NCBI GenBank assembly: GCA_934561555.1 | Contig: CAKTGQ010000002.1 | Coordinates: 62,001-126,000, forward strand | Direction: 5' to 3' | DNA from: an uncultured Faecalibacterium sp. | GTDB lineage: Bacteria; Bacillota; Clostridia; Oscillospirales; Ruminococcaceae | Length of the DNA stretch: 64,000 bases | Made by a program: the position numbers and the translations under genes | Notes under the pieces: model-generated | Databases searched by the model: none | What the model saw: only the letters and a program-made list of their open reading frames with translations | Told to the model about the DNA's origin: nothing | Shown: one piece after another, positions 51,570 to 61,388 of the stretch | Layout: every line of letters starts with the position of its first letter | How positions within the stretch are numbered: position 1 is the stretch's first letter

Positions 51570-52511
51570 ATGGTGCAATATCTTGCAAAGCGCATCGGGC
51601 GCTCGGTGCTGACGCTGTTTATCATCGTGACGCTGGTGTTCTGCCTGCTGCGGCTCATGCCGGTGGAAGGCTACTTTGCAAACTACGAAAAAATGTCCGA
51701 GGCGCAAATTCAGGCCGGGCTGCAGGCTATGGGTCTGCTTGACCCCCTGCCGGTGCAGGTGGGGCGCTTCTGGAAGAACGCTTTGCACGGCGACCTTGGC
51801 GTGAGCCATATCTATAAGGTAAACGCCCCGGTCACCCAGATTTTAGCCCAGAAGCTGCCCATCTCTGTGCAGATGGGCGTGCTGGCCATGCTGCTCAGCC
51901 TTGTGCTGGGCATTCCGCTGGGGCTTATCATGGGGCAGTACAAGGGACGCTGGCCGGATAAACTGGGCACGGCGCTCATCGTGTTGATACAGGCTGTGCC
52001 CGCTGCGGTGTACTTTTTGTACATCCAGATGTACGGCACGGCGGCGGTGGGCGTGGGCCTTTTGTTCAACGCCGCAAACTGGCAGTACTGGGTGCTGCCG
52101 GTGTGCAGCATGAGCCTTGCAAACCTTGCCTTTTACGCCATGTGGCTGCGCCGCTACATGGTGGACGAAAGCAACAAGGACTACGTCCGTCTTGCCCGCG
52201 CCAAGGGCGTGTGCGGGCGGGATATCGCGCTGCATCATGTGTTCCGCAACGCCATGGTGCCGCTGGTGCAGTATATCCCCTCGGCGTTCCTCAACACGGT
52301 GGTGGGCTCTATCTACATCGAGAGCCTGTACAGCATCCCCGGCATGGGCGGGCTGCTGGTCACCTGTGTGCAGCGCCACGACAACACCATGGTGCAGGGC
52401 ATCGTGCTGCTGTACGCCTGCGTGGGCATCGTGGGGCTGATTTTAGGCGATATCTTAATGGTGCTCATTGACCCCCGCATCGATTTTGGCAGGAAGGAAG
52501 GTGGCCGCTGA
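51570..52511 (+). CDS. ABC transporter permease, DppB type
   Basis: 313 aa, six membrane helices. The N-terminus MVQYLAKRIGRSVLTLF and the EAA-loop region DYVRLARAKGVCGRDIALHHVFRNAM are typical of DppB/OppB/NikB. ATG 51570 follows AGAGAGGTG; a GTG three codons earlier is possible. Its stop overlaps the start of the next permease by one base (TGATG). Confidence 0.93.
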   Translation: MVQYLAKRIGRSVLTLFIIVTLVFCLLRLMPVEGYFANYEKMSEAQIQAGLQAMGLLDPLPVQVGRFWKNALHGDLGVSHIYKVNAPVTQILAQKLPISVQMGVLAMLLSLVLGIPLGLIMGQYKGRWPDKLGTALIVLIQAVPAAVYFLYIQMYGTAAVGVGLLFNAANWQYWVLPVCSMSLANLAFYAMWLRRYMVDESNKDYVRLARAKGVCGRDIALHHVFRNAMVPLVQYIPSAFLNTVVGSIYIESLYSIPGMGGLLVTCVQRHDNTMVQGIVLLYACVGIVGLILGDILMVLIDPRIDFGRKEGGR

Positions 52512-53533
52512 TGTTCAAACGCGCATGCTCCCGCCGGCTGGAAACGCAGCTGAACACCCTGCAAAAGGACGGCCCCGCCGCGTGGGCTGCCCTGCCGGAG
52601 GAGGAGCTTTTCACCCCCGCCGGGTTCAGCAGCCAGCAGGCAGAAGCCACTGCCAGCACCAGTTACAGCTACTGGGGCAGCACCTTCCGCGCCTTTTTTA
52701 AAAATAAACTTGCCGTGGCGCTGCTGGCAGCGCTTATGGCGGTGGTGGTGTTCGCCTTTGTGCAGCCGCTGCTGCCCGGGCAGGCAGACCCGAACCTTTG
52801 CGCCGTAGACCCCGCCACCGGCATCCAGTACCGCAACATCGCCCCGGGGCAGCAGGGCTTTCTCTGGGGCTCCAACTCCATCGGGCAGGACTTATGGGCG
52901 CGCATCTGGGCGGGGGCGCGCACCAGCCTGACCATCGCCTTTTTCGTGGCGGTCATCGAGGCTGCCGTGGGCATCACCGCCGGTGTGCTGTGGGGCTATG
53001 TGCGCGGACTGGACTTTGTGTTTACCGAGCTGTACAACATCTTCGATAACATCCCCACCGCCATCGTGCTCATCCTTATCTCCTATGTGGCTACCCCCAG
53101 CATCTGGACGATGATCCTTGGCATGTCCATCAAGGGCTGGATCGAGATGGCGCGGTTCATCCGCAACCAAATCTTAATTATCCGCGACCGGGACTATAAC
53201 ATCGCCTCCCGGTGCATCGGCACCCCCACTTTGCGCATCGTGCTGCGCAACCTGCTGCCGTACCTCGTGTCGGTCATCATGCTGCGCATGGCACTTACCA
53301 TCCCGGAAGCCATCGGCAACGAGGTGTTCATCACCTACATCGGTCTTGGGCTCTCGGTGGAGACGCCCTCGCTGGGCAATCTGGTGAACGATGGCCGCAA
53401 GGTGATGATGCAGGCGGGGCTGCGGTATCAGCTGCTCTACCCCACCCTTATCCTGAGCTTTGTCACCATTGCCTTTTACCTGATCGGCAACGCTTTCTCG
53501 GACGCCGCCGACCCCAAGAACCATCTGCAATAA
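52511..53533 (+). CDS. ABC transporter permease, DppC type
   Basis: 340 aa. An N-terminal cytosolic extension of about 60 residues precedes the first membrane helix (near 65-85), with a periplasmic-type loop (NLCAVDPATGIQYRNIAPGQQGFLWG...DLWARIWAGAR) and the EAA loop DYNIASRCIGTPTLRIVLRNLLP. Pairs with the DppB-type permease. Coupled to it by a one-base overlap. Confidence 0.93.
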   Translation: MFKRACSRRLETQLNTLQKDGPAAWAALPEEELFTPAGFSSQQAEATASTSYSYWGSTFRAFFKNKLAVALLAALMAVVVFAFVQPLLPGQADPNLCAVDPATGIQYRNIAPGQQGFLWGSNSIGQDLWARIWAGARTSLTIAFFVAVIEAAVGITAGVLWGYVRGLDFVFTELYNIFDNIPTAIVLILISYVATPSIWTMILGMSIKGWIEMARFIRNQILIIRDRDYNIASRCIGTPTLRIVLRNLLPYLVSVIMLRMALTIPEAIGNEVFITYIGLGLSVETPSLGNLVNDGRKVMMQAGLRYQLLYPTLILSFVTIAFYLIGNAFSDAADPKNHLQ

Positions 53534-53543
53534 GGAGGAAGCC

Positions 53544-54593
53544 ATGACCCAAGACCCCATCCTCTCGGTGCACGGTTTGCAGATCCGGTTCGGACTGCGC
53601 GGGCGCACCCTGCACGCCATCCGGGACATCGACCTCGACCTTTACCGGGGCGAAGTGCTGGCGCTTGTGGGCGAGAGCGGCTCCGGCAAAAGCGTGTTCA
53701 CCAAAAGCTTTATGGGCCTTTTAGACGCAAACGGCAGCATCACCGGCGGCAGCATCGACTACTATCCCACCCCGGGCTGCGCCCCGCTGCACCTTGCAGC
53801 GCTCAAGACCGAAAAAGAGTGGCTTGCCATCCGCGGGCGGGAGATCGCCATGGTGATGCAGGACCCCATGACCAGCTTAAACCCGCTCAAGACCATCGGT
53901 GAGCAGATCACCGAGGCAGTCACCCTGCATCAGGGCTTAAAGGGCGCTGCTGCGCGGGAAAAGACGCTGGAATACCTGCGGGACGTGGGCATCCCGGACC
54001 CCTCGCTGCGGTACAAGCAGTACCCCCACGAGTTCTCCGGCGGCATGCGGCAGCGGGTGGTCATTGCCATTGCGCTGGCCTGTGACCCGAAAATATTGCT
54101 CTGCGACGAGCCTACCACCGCGCTGGATGTGACCATTCAGGCACAGATTCTGCAGCTGCTGCGGCAGATGCGGGCAAAGTACCACCTGACCATCGTGCTC
54201 ATCACCCACGACCTTGGCGTGGTGGCAAACCTTGCCGACCGGGTGGCGGTGATGTACGCGGGCGACATCGTGGAGATCGGCACAGCGGACGAAATTTACT
54301 ACGACCCCCGCCACCCCTACACATGGGCGCTGCTGTCCAGTATGCCACAAATGGGCGTGAAAGGCGAGGACCTGTTCAGCATCCCGGGCACGCCGCCCAA
54401 CCTGTTTGCGGAGATCCGCGGCGACGCCTTTGCGCCCCGCAACCCGCAGGCGCTCAAAATCGATTTTGTCAAGCGGCCGCCCTACTTTGCGGTGTCGCCC
54501 ACCCACAAAGCGCGCACATGGCTGCTGGACCCCCGCGCACCCCACATCGAGCCGCCCGCTGCGGTGAAAAAGCTGCAAAAGGAGGGGCTGTGA
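53544..54593 (+). CDS. ABC transporter ATP-binding protein, DppD type
   Basis: 349 aa. Walker A GESGSGKS (near residue 44), Q-loop [14 protein letters not shown], signature SGGMRQRV, Walker [14 protein letters not shown]-loop ITHDLGV. The C-terminal oligopeptide extension ([14 protein letters not shown]...[19 protein letters not shown]) is typical but lacks the usual cysteine-rich cluster motif. It powers import with the DppF-type partner. Confidence 0.94.
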   Translation: MTQDPILSVHGLQIRFGLRGRTLHAIRDIDLDLYRGEVLALVGESGSGKSVFTKSFMGLLDANGSITGGSIDYYPTPGCAPLHLAALKTEKEWLAIRGREIAMVMQDPMTSLNPLKTIGEQITEAVTLHQGLKGAAAREKTLEYLRDVGIPDPSLRYKQYPHEFSGGMRQRVVIAIALACDPKILLCDEPTTALDVTIQAQILQLLRQMRAKYHLTIVLITHDLGVVANLADRVAVMYAGDIVEIGTADEIYYDPRHPYTWALLSSMPQMGVKGEDLFSIPGTPPNLFAEIRGDAFAPRNPQALKIDFVKRPPYFAVSPTHKARTWLLDPRAPHIEPPAAVKKLQKEGL

Positions 54594-54594
54594 T

Positions 54595-55521
54595 ATGGCA
54601 GAGCCGTTACTGGAAGTAAAAAATTTACAGGTGACCTACGGCAGCGGGCGCAAAGCCTATTCTGCGGTGCAGAACGCCAGTTTTACCATCTATAAGGGCG
54701 AGACCTTCGGTCTTGTGGGCGAGAGCGGCTCCGGCAAGACCACCATCGGCCGCGCAATCCTGCGCATCCTGCCCACCACCGGCGGCGAGATCCTTTACAA
54801 AGGGCAGCGCATCAACGGCAAAATTTCCCGCGCGCTGGACAGGCAGCTCACCCGGGAAATTCAGATGATCTTTCAGGACCCGCAATCCTCCCTGAACGAG
54901 CGCGCCAAGGTAAGCTACATCGTGGGCGAGGGCTTGCAGAACGTGCGCCCGGAGCTGAGCGCCGCGCAGCGGGAGGAGAAGGTGCGGCAGGCGCTGTTGG
55001 ACGTGGGGTTACTGCCGGAGTTTGCCTCCCGCTTCCCCCACGAATTCTCCGGCGGGCAGCGGCAGCGCATCGGCATTGCCCGGGCGCTGATCGTAGAGCC
55101 GGAGTTCATCGTGGCAGACGAGCCCATCAGCGCGCTGGATATGTCCATCCGGGCGCAGGTGCTCAACCTGCTGCGTCAGCTGCAAAAGCAGCGCGGCATC
55201 ACCTACCTGTTCATCGCCCACGACCTTTCGGTGATGCGCTATATTTCCGACCGCATTGCCGTCATCCGCAAGGGCAACATCCTGGAGCTGGCGGACGCCG
55301 AGGAGCTGGTCACCCACCCGCTGCACCCCTACACCCGCAGCCTGCTTTCTGCCATTCCCATGCCGGACCCGCGCCGGGAGCGGGAGAAGCAACTGCTGGT
55401 CTACGACCCCGCCATGCACGATTACACCGCAGCGCCCCCCGCGTGGCGGGAGTTACGCCCCCGGCACTGGGTACTGTGCAATGACGCGGAGGCGGAAAAG
55501 TGGTCTGCTGCGCAGACATGA
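54595..55521 (+). CDS. ABC transporter ATP-binding protein, DppF type
   Basis: 308 aa. Walker [11 protein letters not shown]-loop [12 protein letters not shown], signature [14 protein letters not shown], Walker [14 protein letters not shown]-loop [11 protein letters not shown]-terminal extension [19 protein letters not shown]. The start lies one base after the DppD-type stop. Last gene of the transporter; the ligase that follows has its own promoter. Confidence 0.94.
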   Translation: MAEPLLEVKNLQVTYGSGRKAYSAVQNASFTIYKGETFGLVGESGSGKTTIGRAILRILPTTGGEILYKGQRINGKISRALDRQLTREIQMIFQDPQSSLNERAKVSYIVGEGLQNVRPELSAAQREEKVRQALLDVGLLPEFASRFPHEFSGGQRQRIGIARALIVEPEFIVADEPISALDMSIRAQVLNLLRQLQKQRGITYLFIAHDLSVMRYISDRIAVIRKGNILELADAEELVTHPLHPYTRSLLSAIPMPDPRREREKQLLVYDPAMHDYTAAPPAWRELRPRHWVLCNDAEAEKWSAAQT

Positions 55522-55610
55522 GGTTTGCGCAGCACAGCAATGCGGGGACGATTTGAAATGCGCGCCGCGCCGGATGAGGGGCAGAGTGCGCATCCTGCAC
55601 GGTTTGTTTA

Positions 55611-55639
55611 TTGACTTTCCCCTGCGGTTCTACTACAAT
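55611..55639 (+). promoter_or_regulatory. promoter of the AMP-forming ligase gene
   Basis: TTGACT (55611-55616), 17-base spacer, TACAAT (55634-55639); start expected near 55646. Confidence 0.8.
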
Positions 55640-55645
55640 ACGGAA

Positions 55646-55714
55646 TGAGAGGTCTTGCCCTCTCTGATGCAACAGCATCCCGGCAGCTTTCCATCATGGC
55701 AAGCTGCTTTTTTT
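55646..55714 (+). promoter_or_regulatory. attenuator leader RNA of the ligase gene
   Basis: Hairpin GAGAGG/CCTCTC (55647-55664), hairpin GATGC-AACA-GCATC (55666-55679), then terminator GCAGCTT/AAGCTGC (55683-55707) with seven U. The alternative fold pairs CTTGCC (55654-55659) with GGCAAG (55698-55703) and TGATG (55665-55669) with CATCA (55692-55696), which would open both the upstream hairpins and the terminator. This is a classic transcription-attenuation layout. The ligand or protein that controls it is unknown. Confidence 0.65.
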
Positions 55715-55776
55715 GTCTGCCGCAGACGCTAAAAGAGAAAAGAAGAAAAGAGAAGAATGAAGAAAGGTCTGATCCT

Positions 55777-57504
55777 ATGACGGAAACTACCAAGGAGCTG
55801 ATTTATGCCTCCAAGGCAAAACCTTGGCTGAAGTATTATGACGAAAAGTACATCCACCAGACCGTGCCGGAGTGTTCTGCCTTTGAGCTGATCTGCCGCA
55901 ACAACGAGCGGCATCTGGGCGACACCGCGCTGGAATACTACGGCCGCAAGTTCAGCTATGCCGACCTGATCGTGCAGGTAAAAAAGACCGCTGCCGCCTT
56001 ACAGGCGCTGGGGGTGAAAAAGGGCGATATCATCACCGTGGTCAGCGTGATGACCCCGGAGGTGGTCTATGCTTTCTACGCCGCCGACCTGCTGGGCGCT
56101 ACCCTGAATCTGGTAGACCCCCGGTACAGCGCCGAGGGCATCCGGGAGTACATCGAGGAGGTGGAGTCCCGCCTGCTCATCTGCCTGAACGTGGTGTACC
56201 CCCGCTGCCATCAGGCCGCAAAGCGCACCAGTGTGGAGCGGGTGGTGGTGCTCAGCCCCGCCGACAGCCTGCCACTGGCCAAAGCCGTGGGCTACAAGCT
56301 GACCAACCCGGACAAAAACCGCTACGCCTCCAACGTGCTGCGCTGGAAGGACTTTATCGCCGCAGGCAAGGGCCACAGCCCCGCCGCCGCGCCCTACGAC
56401 CCCCAGCACACCTGCGTGGTGGTGCACACCGGCGGTACCACCGGCTCGCCCAAGGGCGTTATGCTGACCGACTACTGCTTCAACGCCCTTGCGCAGGAGT
56501 TTGCTGCCCAGAGCCATCTGTTCCACCGCGGACAGAAGATGCTGAACGTGATGCCGCCTTTCATCGCCTACGGTTACAGCTGCGGCATCCACATGCCGCT
56601 GGTCATGGGGCTGCATGTCATCATCATCCCCAATCTGGACCCGGATAAGCTGGGCGCGCTGGTGTGGAAGCACAAGCCCGCGCACATGTTCGGCGTGCCC
56701 ACCCACTACCAGCAGCTGGCCGCCGACCCGCTGCTGAAAAACAAAGACCTCTCCTTCATCCGCAACTACGCCGCCGGCGGCGACTCCCTCTCGCTGGGCG
56801 CGGAGCAGACGGTGAACCAGTTCCTCAAAGCCCACAGGGTCGAGTACCCGCTGGCAAAGGGCTACGGCATGACCGAGGTGTCCTCGGCAGCCACCATCGC
56901 CGCCGGTAACGTGACAAAGCCCGGCAGCGTGGGCATCCCCATGGTCAACACCGTCGTCTCCATTTTTGAGCCCGGCACCGAGACCGAGCTGCCCATCGGT
57001 CAGCGCGGCGAGATCTGCATCTGCACCCCCACCGCCATGAAGGGCTACTACAACAAGCCCGAGGAGACCGCCTATCTGCTGCGCCGCCACGCCGACGGTC
57101 AGCTGTGGGCACACACCGGCGATATCGGCTACATGGACGAGGACGGCTTTGTGTATCTGGATGCCCGCATCAAGCGCATCATCATCCGGCACGACGGCTT
57201 CAAGGTGTTCCCTTCCATGATCGAAAACGTCATCAGCCGCCACCCTGCCGTGCACCAGTGCTGTGTGGTGGGCTACGCCGATACCGACCACACCCAGGGA
57301 CGTCTGCCCTTCGTTTTTGTAGTGCTGGACCCTGCCGCCACCGGCAAAAAGCGCCAGATTTTGCGGGAGCTGCGCCAGCTGTGCCGCGAGGAGCTGCCGG
57401 AGTATGTGCAGCCCGCCGCCTCGGCTTATAAGATCATCCCCGAAATGCCCATGACCCCCGCCGGCAAGGCAGACTACCGCAAGCTGGAAGAGGAGCTGGG
57501 GTAA
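55777..57504 (+). CDS. AMP-forming acyl-CoA synthetase/ligase (ANL superfamily)
   Basis: 575 aa, complete ANL adenylating enzyme: ATP-binding loop HTGGTTGSPKGVML (near 215), the VPTHYQQLAADP region, adenine-binding motif KGYGMTEVSSA (near 365), GDIGYMDEDGFVYLDARIKR hinge (near 450), and catalytic Lys in the C-terminal MTPAGKADYRK. It activates a carboxylic acid as the acyl-adenylate, probably then forming a CoA thioester. No carrier protein or NRPS domain is nearby. ATG 55777 lies behind AGAAAGG. It sits directly behind the peptide-type transporter but on its own attenuated promoter, so it might act on the imported compound. Confidence 0.88.
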   Translation: MTETTKELIYASKAKPWLKYYDEKYIHQTVPECSAFELICRNNERHLGDTALEYYGRKFSYADLIVQVKKTAAALQALGVKKGDIITVVSVMTPEVVYAFYAADLLGATLNLVDPRYSAEGIREYIEEVESRLLICLNVVYPRCHQAAKRTSVERVVVLSPADSLPLAKAVGYKLTNPDKNRYASNVLRWKDFIAAGKGHSPAAAPYDPQHTCVVVHTGGTTGSPKGVMLTDYCFNALAQEFAAQSHLFHRGQKMLNVMPPFIAYGYSCGIHMPLVMGLHVIIIPNLDPDKLGALVWKHKPAHMFGVPTHYQQLAADPLLKNKDLSFIRNYAAGGDSLSLGAEQTVNQFLKAHRVEYPLAKGYGMTEVSSAATIAAGNVTKPGSVGIPMVNTVVSIFEPGTETELPIGQRGEICICTPTAMKGYYNKPEETAYLLRRHADGQLWAHTGDIGYMDEDGFVYLDARIKRIIIRHDGFKVFPSMIENVISRHPAVHQCCVVGYADTDHTQGRLPFVFVVLDPAATGKKRQILRELRQLCREELPEYVQPAASAYKIIPEMPMTPAGKADYRKLEEELG

Positions 57505-57509
57505 TTGTC

Positions 57510-57719
57510 CCCTCTCAGCCTCACTGCGCGGGACAAATCCCTTCCGTCTGCTCCCGTTCCCCACTCTGCCGCTAGCGCGACATTTCTCCCCGGCCGGGGA
57601 GAGTCTGTCCAAGGGGACGGCTTCAGCGGCGGCGGGAAAGTTTGCGGCAGCGCCAAAAGGCCCCCCTTGGGGGAGCTGGCAAAGCCGTCAGGCTTTGACT
57701 AAGGGAGTTCCCCCGCATC
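57510..57719. repeat. degenerate MITE-family sequence
   Basis: The right part, read on the minus strand (TAGTCAAAGCCTGACGGC, TTTGCCAGCTCCCCC), matches the subterminal block of the element at 49146-49358. The left part starts CCCCTCTCAGCC. In between are short palindromes (CTCCCCGGCCGGGGAG at about 57586-57601). No coding frame is convincing. Confidence 0.5.
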
Positions 57720-57720
57720 A

Positions 57721-57754
57721 AAAAACCGGGCAGCCCACGGGCTGTCCGGTTTTT
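57721..57754. terminator. bidirectional terminator between ligase and CydC-like genes
   Basis: AAAAACCGGGCAGCC and GGCTGTCCGGTTTTT arms with a CACG loop; usable from both converging genes. Confidence 0.85.
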
Positions 57755-57762
57755 GCGTTTGT

Positions 57763-59436
57763 TCAGCTTACTCTTCCGCTCTCTACCGAGAAGCTGACAT
57801 CCGCCGCAGCCATGGTGGACTTGCGGTGGGATACCAGCAGCACCGTGCGGTCCCTGCACTCGGCGCGGACGGCGCGCAGGATGATGCCCTCGTTCAGGCT
57901 GTCAAGGTTGGAGGTGGGCTCGTCCAGCAGCAGAAAGGGCGCATCGTGCAGGAACGCCCGCGCCACGCCGATGCGCTGCCGCTCGCCACCGGAAAGGGTG
58001 CCGCCCAGCTCACCCACGGGGGTGTCGTAGCCCTTGGGCAGGCTGCAGATAAAGTCATCCAGCGCGGCCTTTTTGCAGGCGGCCTCCACCTCTTCTTGCG
58101 TGGCATCCCGCTTTGCGATGCGGATGTTGTTGCCGATGGTGTCCGCAAACAGCTCGGTCTCCTGGGTCACAAGGCTTTCCTGCGCCCGCAGGGCGGCGGT
58201 GTTCACCCGCCGGATGTCCTCTGCGCCGAACCGGATGCTGCCGGTCTGCACGTCCCAGAAGCGCATCAACAGCCGCAGCAGGGTGCTTTTGCCGCTGCCG
58301 GAGCGGCCGGTGATGCCCACGATCTTTTTTTCCGGGATGGTCAGGCTGATCTCCCGCAGCACCTGCTCCCCCGCGTAGCCAAAGCTGACACCACGCACCT
58401 CTGCGCCCGCAAAGGGGGTATTCTCGCCGTCGGTCACCTCGGGGGTCACAGGTGCTTCATCCAGCAGCGCCAGCACGCGGTCTGCGCTGGCAAATACCTG
58501 CGTCAGCCCTGCGCCAAGGTTCGCCAGCGCCACCACCGGCCCGAAGGAGCTGAGGGCGGTCAGGGTGCACACCAGCACCCCCTGCGCCGCCAGCGCGCCG
58601 CGCTGGTACAGCCACAGGCTCACGCCCAGCACCGCCAGTGTGGTGAATAAAATCAGGGTGTTGGTCACGGCCACGATCAGCCCCTCGCGGTACTTCAGCG
58701 CCGTCTGCTTTGCGCCCAGCGCCTCGCTGTGGGCGGTAATGCCCGCCGCCCGGGCGGCGGTGTCCTGATACTGCAAGGTGTCCCGCAGGCCGCGCAGGCT
58801 TTCCAGCACATAGCTGTTGGTATCCGCCAGCGCCTGCCGGTATTCCCGGGCAACGGCCTGTCCGCGCTTTGCGCTCCACACCGGCAGCGCCGCGCCCACC
58901 AGCAGGTAACCCGCCAGCAGCACCAGCGCGGGCAGGATGTGCCAGTGCGCGGTAAAGGCGGTCATGCCCGCCGCCCAGAGCACGGCAATGCACACCGGCG
59001 AGATGGTGTGGGCGTAGAACACCTCCAGCGCCTCGATGTCGGCGGTGATGAGGGAGATCAGGTCGCCCCGGTCGCGGCCCTCCAGCTTTGCGGGGGTCAG
59101 GCGGCGCAGCGCGCCGAACACCTTATCCCGGATAAGCGCCAGCAGCCGGAAGGCGATATAGTGGTTGGAGGCCTGCTCTGCATAGCGCAGCACGCCGCGC
59201 AGCAGCGCGAACACCAGAATGCACCCGAAGGCCGTGCCCACCGTGGGCAGCGGGCTTTGCAGCCCGGCAGCGGTCAGGATGGCAAAGCCGCCGAAAATGG
59301 TGATGAAGGTGGCGCAGAAATGCCCCGCCACGCCCATAACGATGGCTGCCGCCATGATGGGCAGCATGGGCTTTACCAGCACGATCAGCCGCGCCACAAT
59401 GGCGGCGGGCGTGCGATGGTCCGTTGTTTTATGCAT
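57763..59436 (-). CDS. ABC transporter ATP-binding/permease, CydC-like
   Basis: 557 aa half-exporter: six membrane helices (about 20-310), then a nucleotide-binding domain with Walker A GRSGSGKSTLL (near 375), signature LSGGERQRIGVARAF, and Walker B LLLDEPTSNLD. It resembles CydC, which with CydD exports cysteine/glutathione for cytochrome bd assembly. No cydAB is nearby, and the host is likely anaerobic, so the cargo may differ. The start overlaps the stop of the CydD-like gene by one base (TGATG), indicating a heterodimer. Confidence 0.88.
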   Translation of the reverse strand: MHKTTDHRTPAAIVARLIVLVKPMLPIMAAAIVMGVAGHFCATFITIFGGFAILTAAGLQSPLPTVGTAFGCILVFALLRGVLRYAEQASNHYIAFRLLALIRDKVFGALRRLTPAKLEGRDRGDLISLITADIEALEVFYAHTISPVCIAVLWAAGMTAFTAHWHILPALVLLAGYLLVGAALPVWSAKRGQAVAREYRQALADTNSYVLESLRGLRDTLQYQDTAARAAGITAHSEALGAKQTALKYREGLIVAVTNTLILFTTLAVLGVSLWLYQRGALAAQGVLVCTLTALSSFGPVVALANLGAGLTQVFASADRVLALLDEAPVTPEVTDGENTPFAGAEVRGVSFGYAGEQVLREISLTIPEKKIVGITGRSGSGKSTLLRLLMRFWDVQTGSIRFGAEDIRRVNTAALRAQESLVTQETELFADTIGNNIRIAKRDATQEEVEAACKKAALDDFICSLPKGYDTPVGELGGTLSGGERQRIGVARAFLHDAPFLLLDEPTSNLDSLNEGIILRAVRAECRDRTVLLVSHRKSTMAAADVSFSVESGRVS

Positions 59437-61166
59437 CAGGCATCCTCCTTTGCAAGGGTCTCCAGCTGCTTCTGGGCGGTGTACAGGCGGCAGTAAGCGC
59501 CCCCCTGCGCCAGCAGCTGCGTGTGGGTGCCCTGCTGGGCAATACGTCCGTTTTCCAGCACATAGATGCAGTCGCTGTCCACCACGTTTGCCAGCCGGTG
59601 GGAGATCAAAATCACCGTCTTTTTCCCCGCCAGACCCCGGATGGCCGCCATGATGTCGTTTTCGCTCTCGGCGTCCACGTTGGAGGTCGCTTCATCAAAG
59701 AGGTAGATGGGGGTATCGTGCAGCAGGGCGCGTGCCATGGCAAGGCGCTGCCGCTGCCCGCCGGAAAGGTTGCTGCCGCCCTCGTGCACGGCGGTCTGTA
59801 AGCCGTTCTGACTGCGGCAGAAGTCCGCAAGGTTCACCTCTTCCAGCGCCGCCCAAAGCTCGGTCTCCGCAGCCTGCGGCTTTGCCATGCGCAGGTTGTT
59901 TTCCACCGTGCCCTTGAAAATGGTGGAATCATGGGGCACAACGGTCAGCGTGCGCTGCCGCGCAGCCTGTTGCAGCTGCTGCACCGGTACGCCGCCCATG
60001 GTCACCCGGCCGGTATATCCGGTGCAGCGCCCCGCCAGCAGAGCGGCAATGGTGCTTTTGCCGCTGCCGGAAGCACCCACCAGCGAGACAAAGCTGCCCT
60101 GCGGCACGGTAATGGAGACGTTTTTCAGCACGGTGCGGCCGGCCTCGTAGCCAAAGGTCACATCTTCCAACGCCAGTGTGGTATCCGCCGGGGCGCTCTC
60201 GGCGCCGTCCTGCGGCTCCTCAGCTGCCAGCAGACGGAAAATTTTCTCTGCCGAAGCCGCGCCGTTCATGGCAATGTGAAAGTAACTGCCCAGCAGCCGC
60301 AGCGGCAGGAAAAAGTCTGCTGCCAGCAGCAAAATGGTCAGGGTGGCGGTCAGTTCCAGCTGCCCCGCCGCGAAGGCTGCCACGGCGCTCATGATGCCCA
60401 GCCCCGCGCCGCCGTAGGCCATCAGGTCCATCAGGGTGACAGAGTTCAGCTGCATGGTCAGCACCCGCATGGTGATCTTGCGGAAGCGCTCAGCTTCGGT
60501 GTTCATCTGCTCGTGCTTCCAGCCGTCGGCCTGATAAATTTTCAGGGTGGTCAGCCCCTGAATGTTCTCCAGAAAGCTGTCGCCCAGCGTGGTATACTCG
60601 CTCCAGTAGCTTGCCAGCAGCTTTTTGGCGAACTTCTGCACCGCCACGATGGACATGGGGATCAGCGGCACGCAGCACAGCAGAATGACCGCCGACCGTG
60701 CGTGCACCCCCACCAGCAGCGCAAACAGGGTGACGGGTGCCAGCAGGCTGTAGAACAGCTGCGGCAGATATTTTGCAAAGTAGGTGTCGATCTGCTCCAC
60801 GCCCTCGCTTGCCAGCATGACCACCTCGCTGGTGGCTACCGTGCCAGTATAGCCGGGGCCAAGGCGGGTAAGCTTTTCGTAAATCTTGCTGCGCAGGGTG
60901 CGTTTGACATCCCGCGAAGCCTGATCGCTCATACCGGAAGCCAGCATGGTAAAGGCAAAGCGCAGCGGCACGGTGCCAAGGCAGAGCAGGATATTCTGCC
61001 GCAGCACGGCAGCGGTCAGGCTGCCCGCAAAGGCCGCCCCCACCAGCCGGGCGACCGCCCGGACAAAGATGATATTACACACCAGCCCCAGCCACTGGAA
61101 CGCCACGTTTGCCCACACATACCGCAGCGCCGTCCGGTCGAAGGACAGCAGTTTTTTGTTTATCAT
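59436..61166 (-). CDS. ABC transporter ATP-binding/permease, CydD-like
   Basis: 576 aa half-exporter: six membrane helices (about 15-310), Walker A GASGSGKSTIAALL (near 370), signature LSGGQRQRLAMARAL, Walker B IYLFDEATSNVD, H-loop ISHRLANV. It is the first of the coupled pair and the better match to CydD. Start at ATG 61166 behind AAAAGGAG. The 323-base gap upstream is taken up by two inverted copies of the dispersed hairpin repeat. Confidence 0.88.
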   Translation of the reverse strand: MINKKLLSFDRTALRYVWANVAFQWLGLVCNIIFVRAVARLVGAAFAGSLTAAVLRQNILLCLGTVPLRFAFTMLASGMSDQASRDVKRTLRSKIYEKLTRLGPGYTGTVATSEVVMLASEGVEQIDTYFAKYLPQLFYSLLAPVTLFALLVGVHARSAVILLCCVPLIPMSIVAVQKFAKKLLASYWSEYTTLGDSFLENIQGLTTLKIYQADGWKHEQMNTEAERFRKITMRVLTMQLNSVTLMDLMAYGGAGLGIMSAVAAFAAGQLELTATLTILLLAADFFLPLRLLGSYFHIAMNGAASAEKIFRLLAAEEPQDGAESAPADTTLALEDVTFGYEAGRTVLKNVSITVPQGSFVSLVGASGSGKSTIAALLAGRCTGYTGRVTMGGVPVQQLQQAARQRTLTVVPHDSTIFKGTVENNLRMAKPQAAETELWAALEEVNLADFCRSQNGLQTAVHEGGSNLSGGQRQRLAMARALLHDTPIYLFDEATSNVDAESENDIMAAIRGLAGKKTVILISHRLANVVDSDCIYVLENGRIAQQGTHTQLLAQGGAYCRLYTAQKQLETLAKEDA

Positions 61167-61219
61167 GGGTGTTTCTCCTTTTCAGTCTCCTCTGCCCCGC
61201 CGGGCAGTGGGACGCGTTA

Positions 61220-61328
61220 ACGATTTAGAATGCGCTCCGCGTTCGCTTTGCGCATAATTAGCGGAATTAGATTTTTATTCGGGATTCAGAAAAGCCTGCG
61301 GGCTTTTCTGAATCCCCTTTTCACGGGA
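61220..61328 (+). repeat. dispersed hairpin repeat, copy E1
   Basis: ACGATTTAGAATGCGCTCCGC, first hairpin TGCGC...GCGCA, AGCGGAATTAG, AT-rich spacer, second hairpin (61281-61315; arms GGGATTCAGAAAAGCC and complement around a TGCG loop), CTTTTCACGGGAGG. The orientation is plus, head-to-head inverted relative to copy E2. Confidence 0.7.
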
Positions 61329-61388
61329 GGGGTCGTAACGGTCAACTGCATTTGCAATTCAAACCGCCATTTAACCATTGCAGCCCCT

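Noticed and set aside
55646..55714. preQ1 riboswitch or T-box
   Set aside because: GAGAGG...CCTCTC looks like a preQ1 stem, but the A-rich tail is absent. A T-box would need about 200 bases with specifier and AGGGTGG box, not seen.
57505..57720. Small protein of about 65 codons after the ligase gene
   Set aside because: The sequence is repeat-derived palindromic DNA without a ribosome binding site, shared in part with the MITE-like element.
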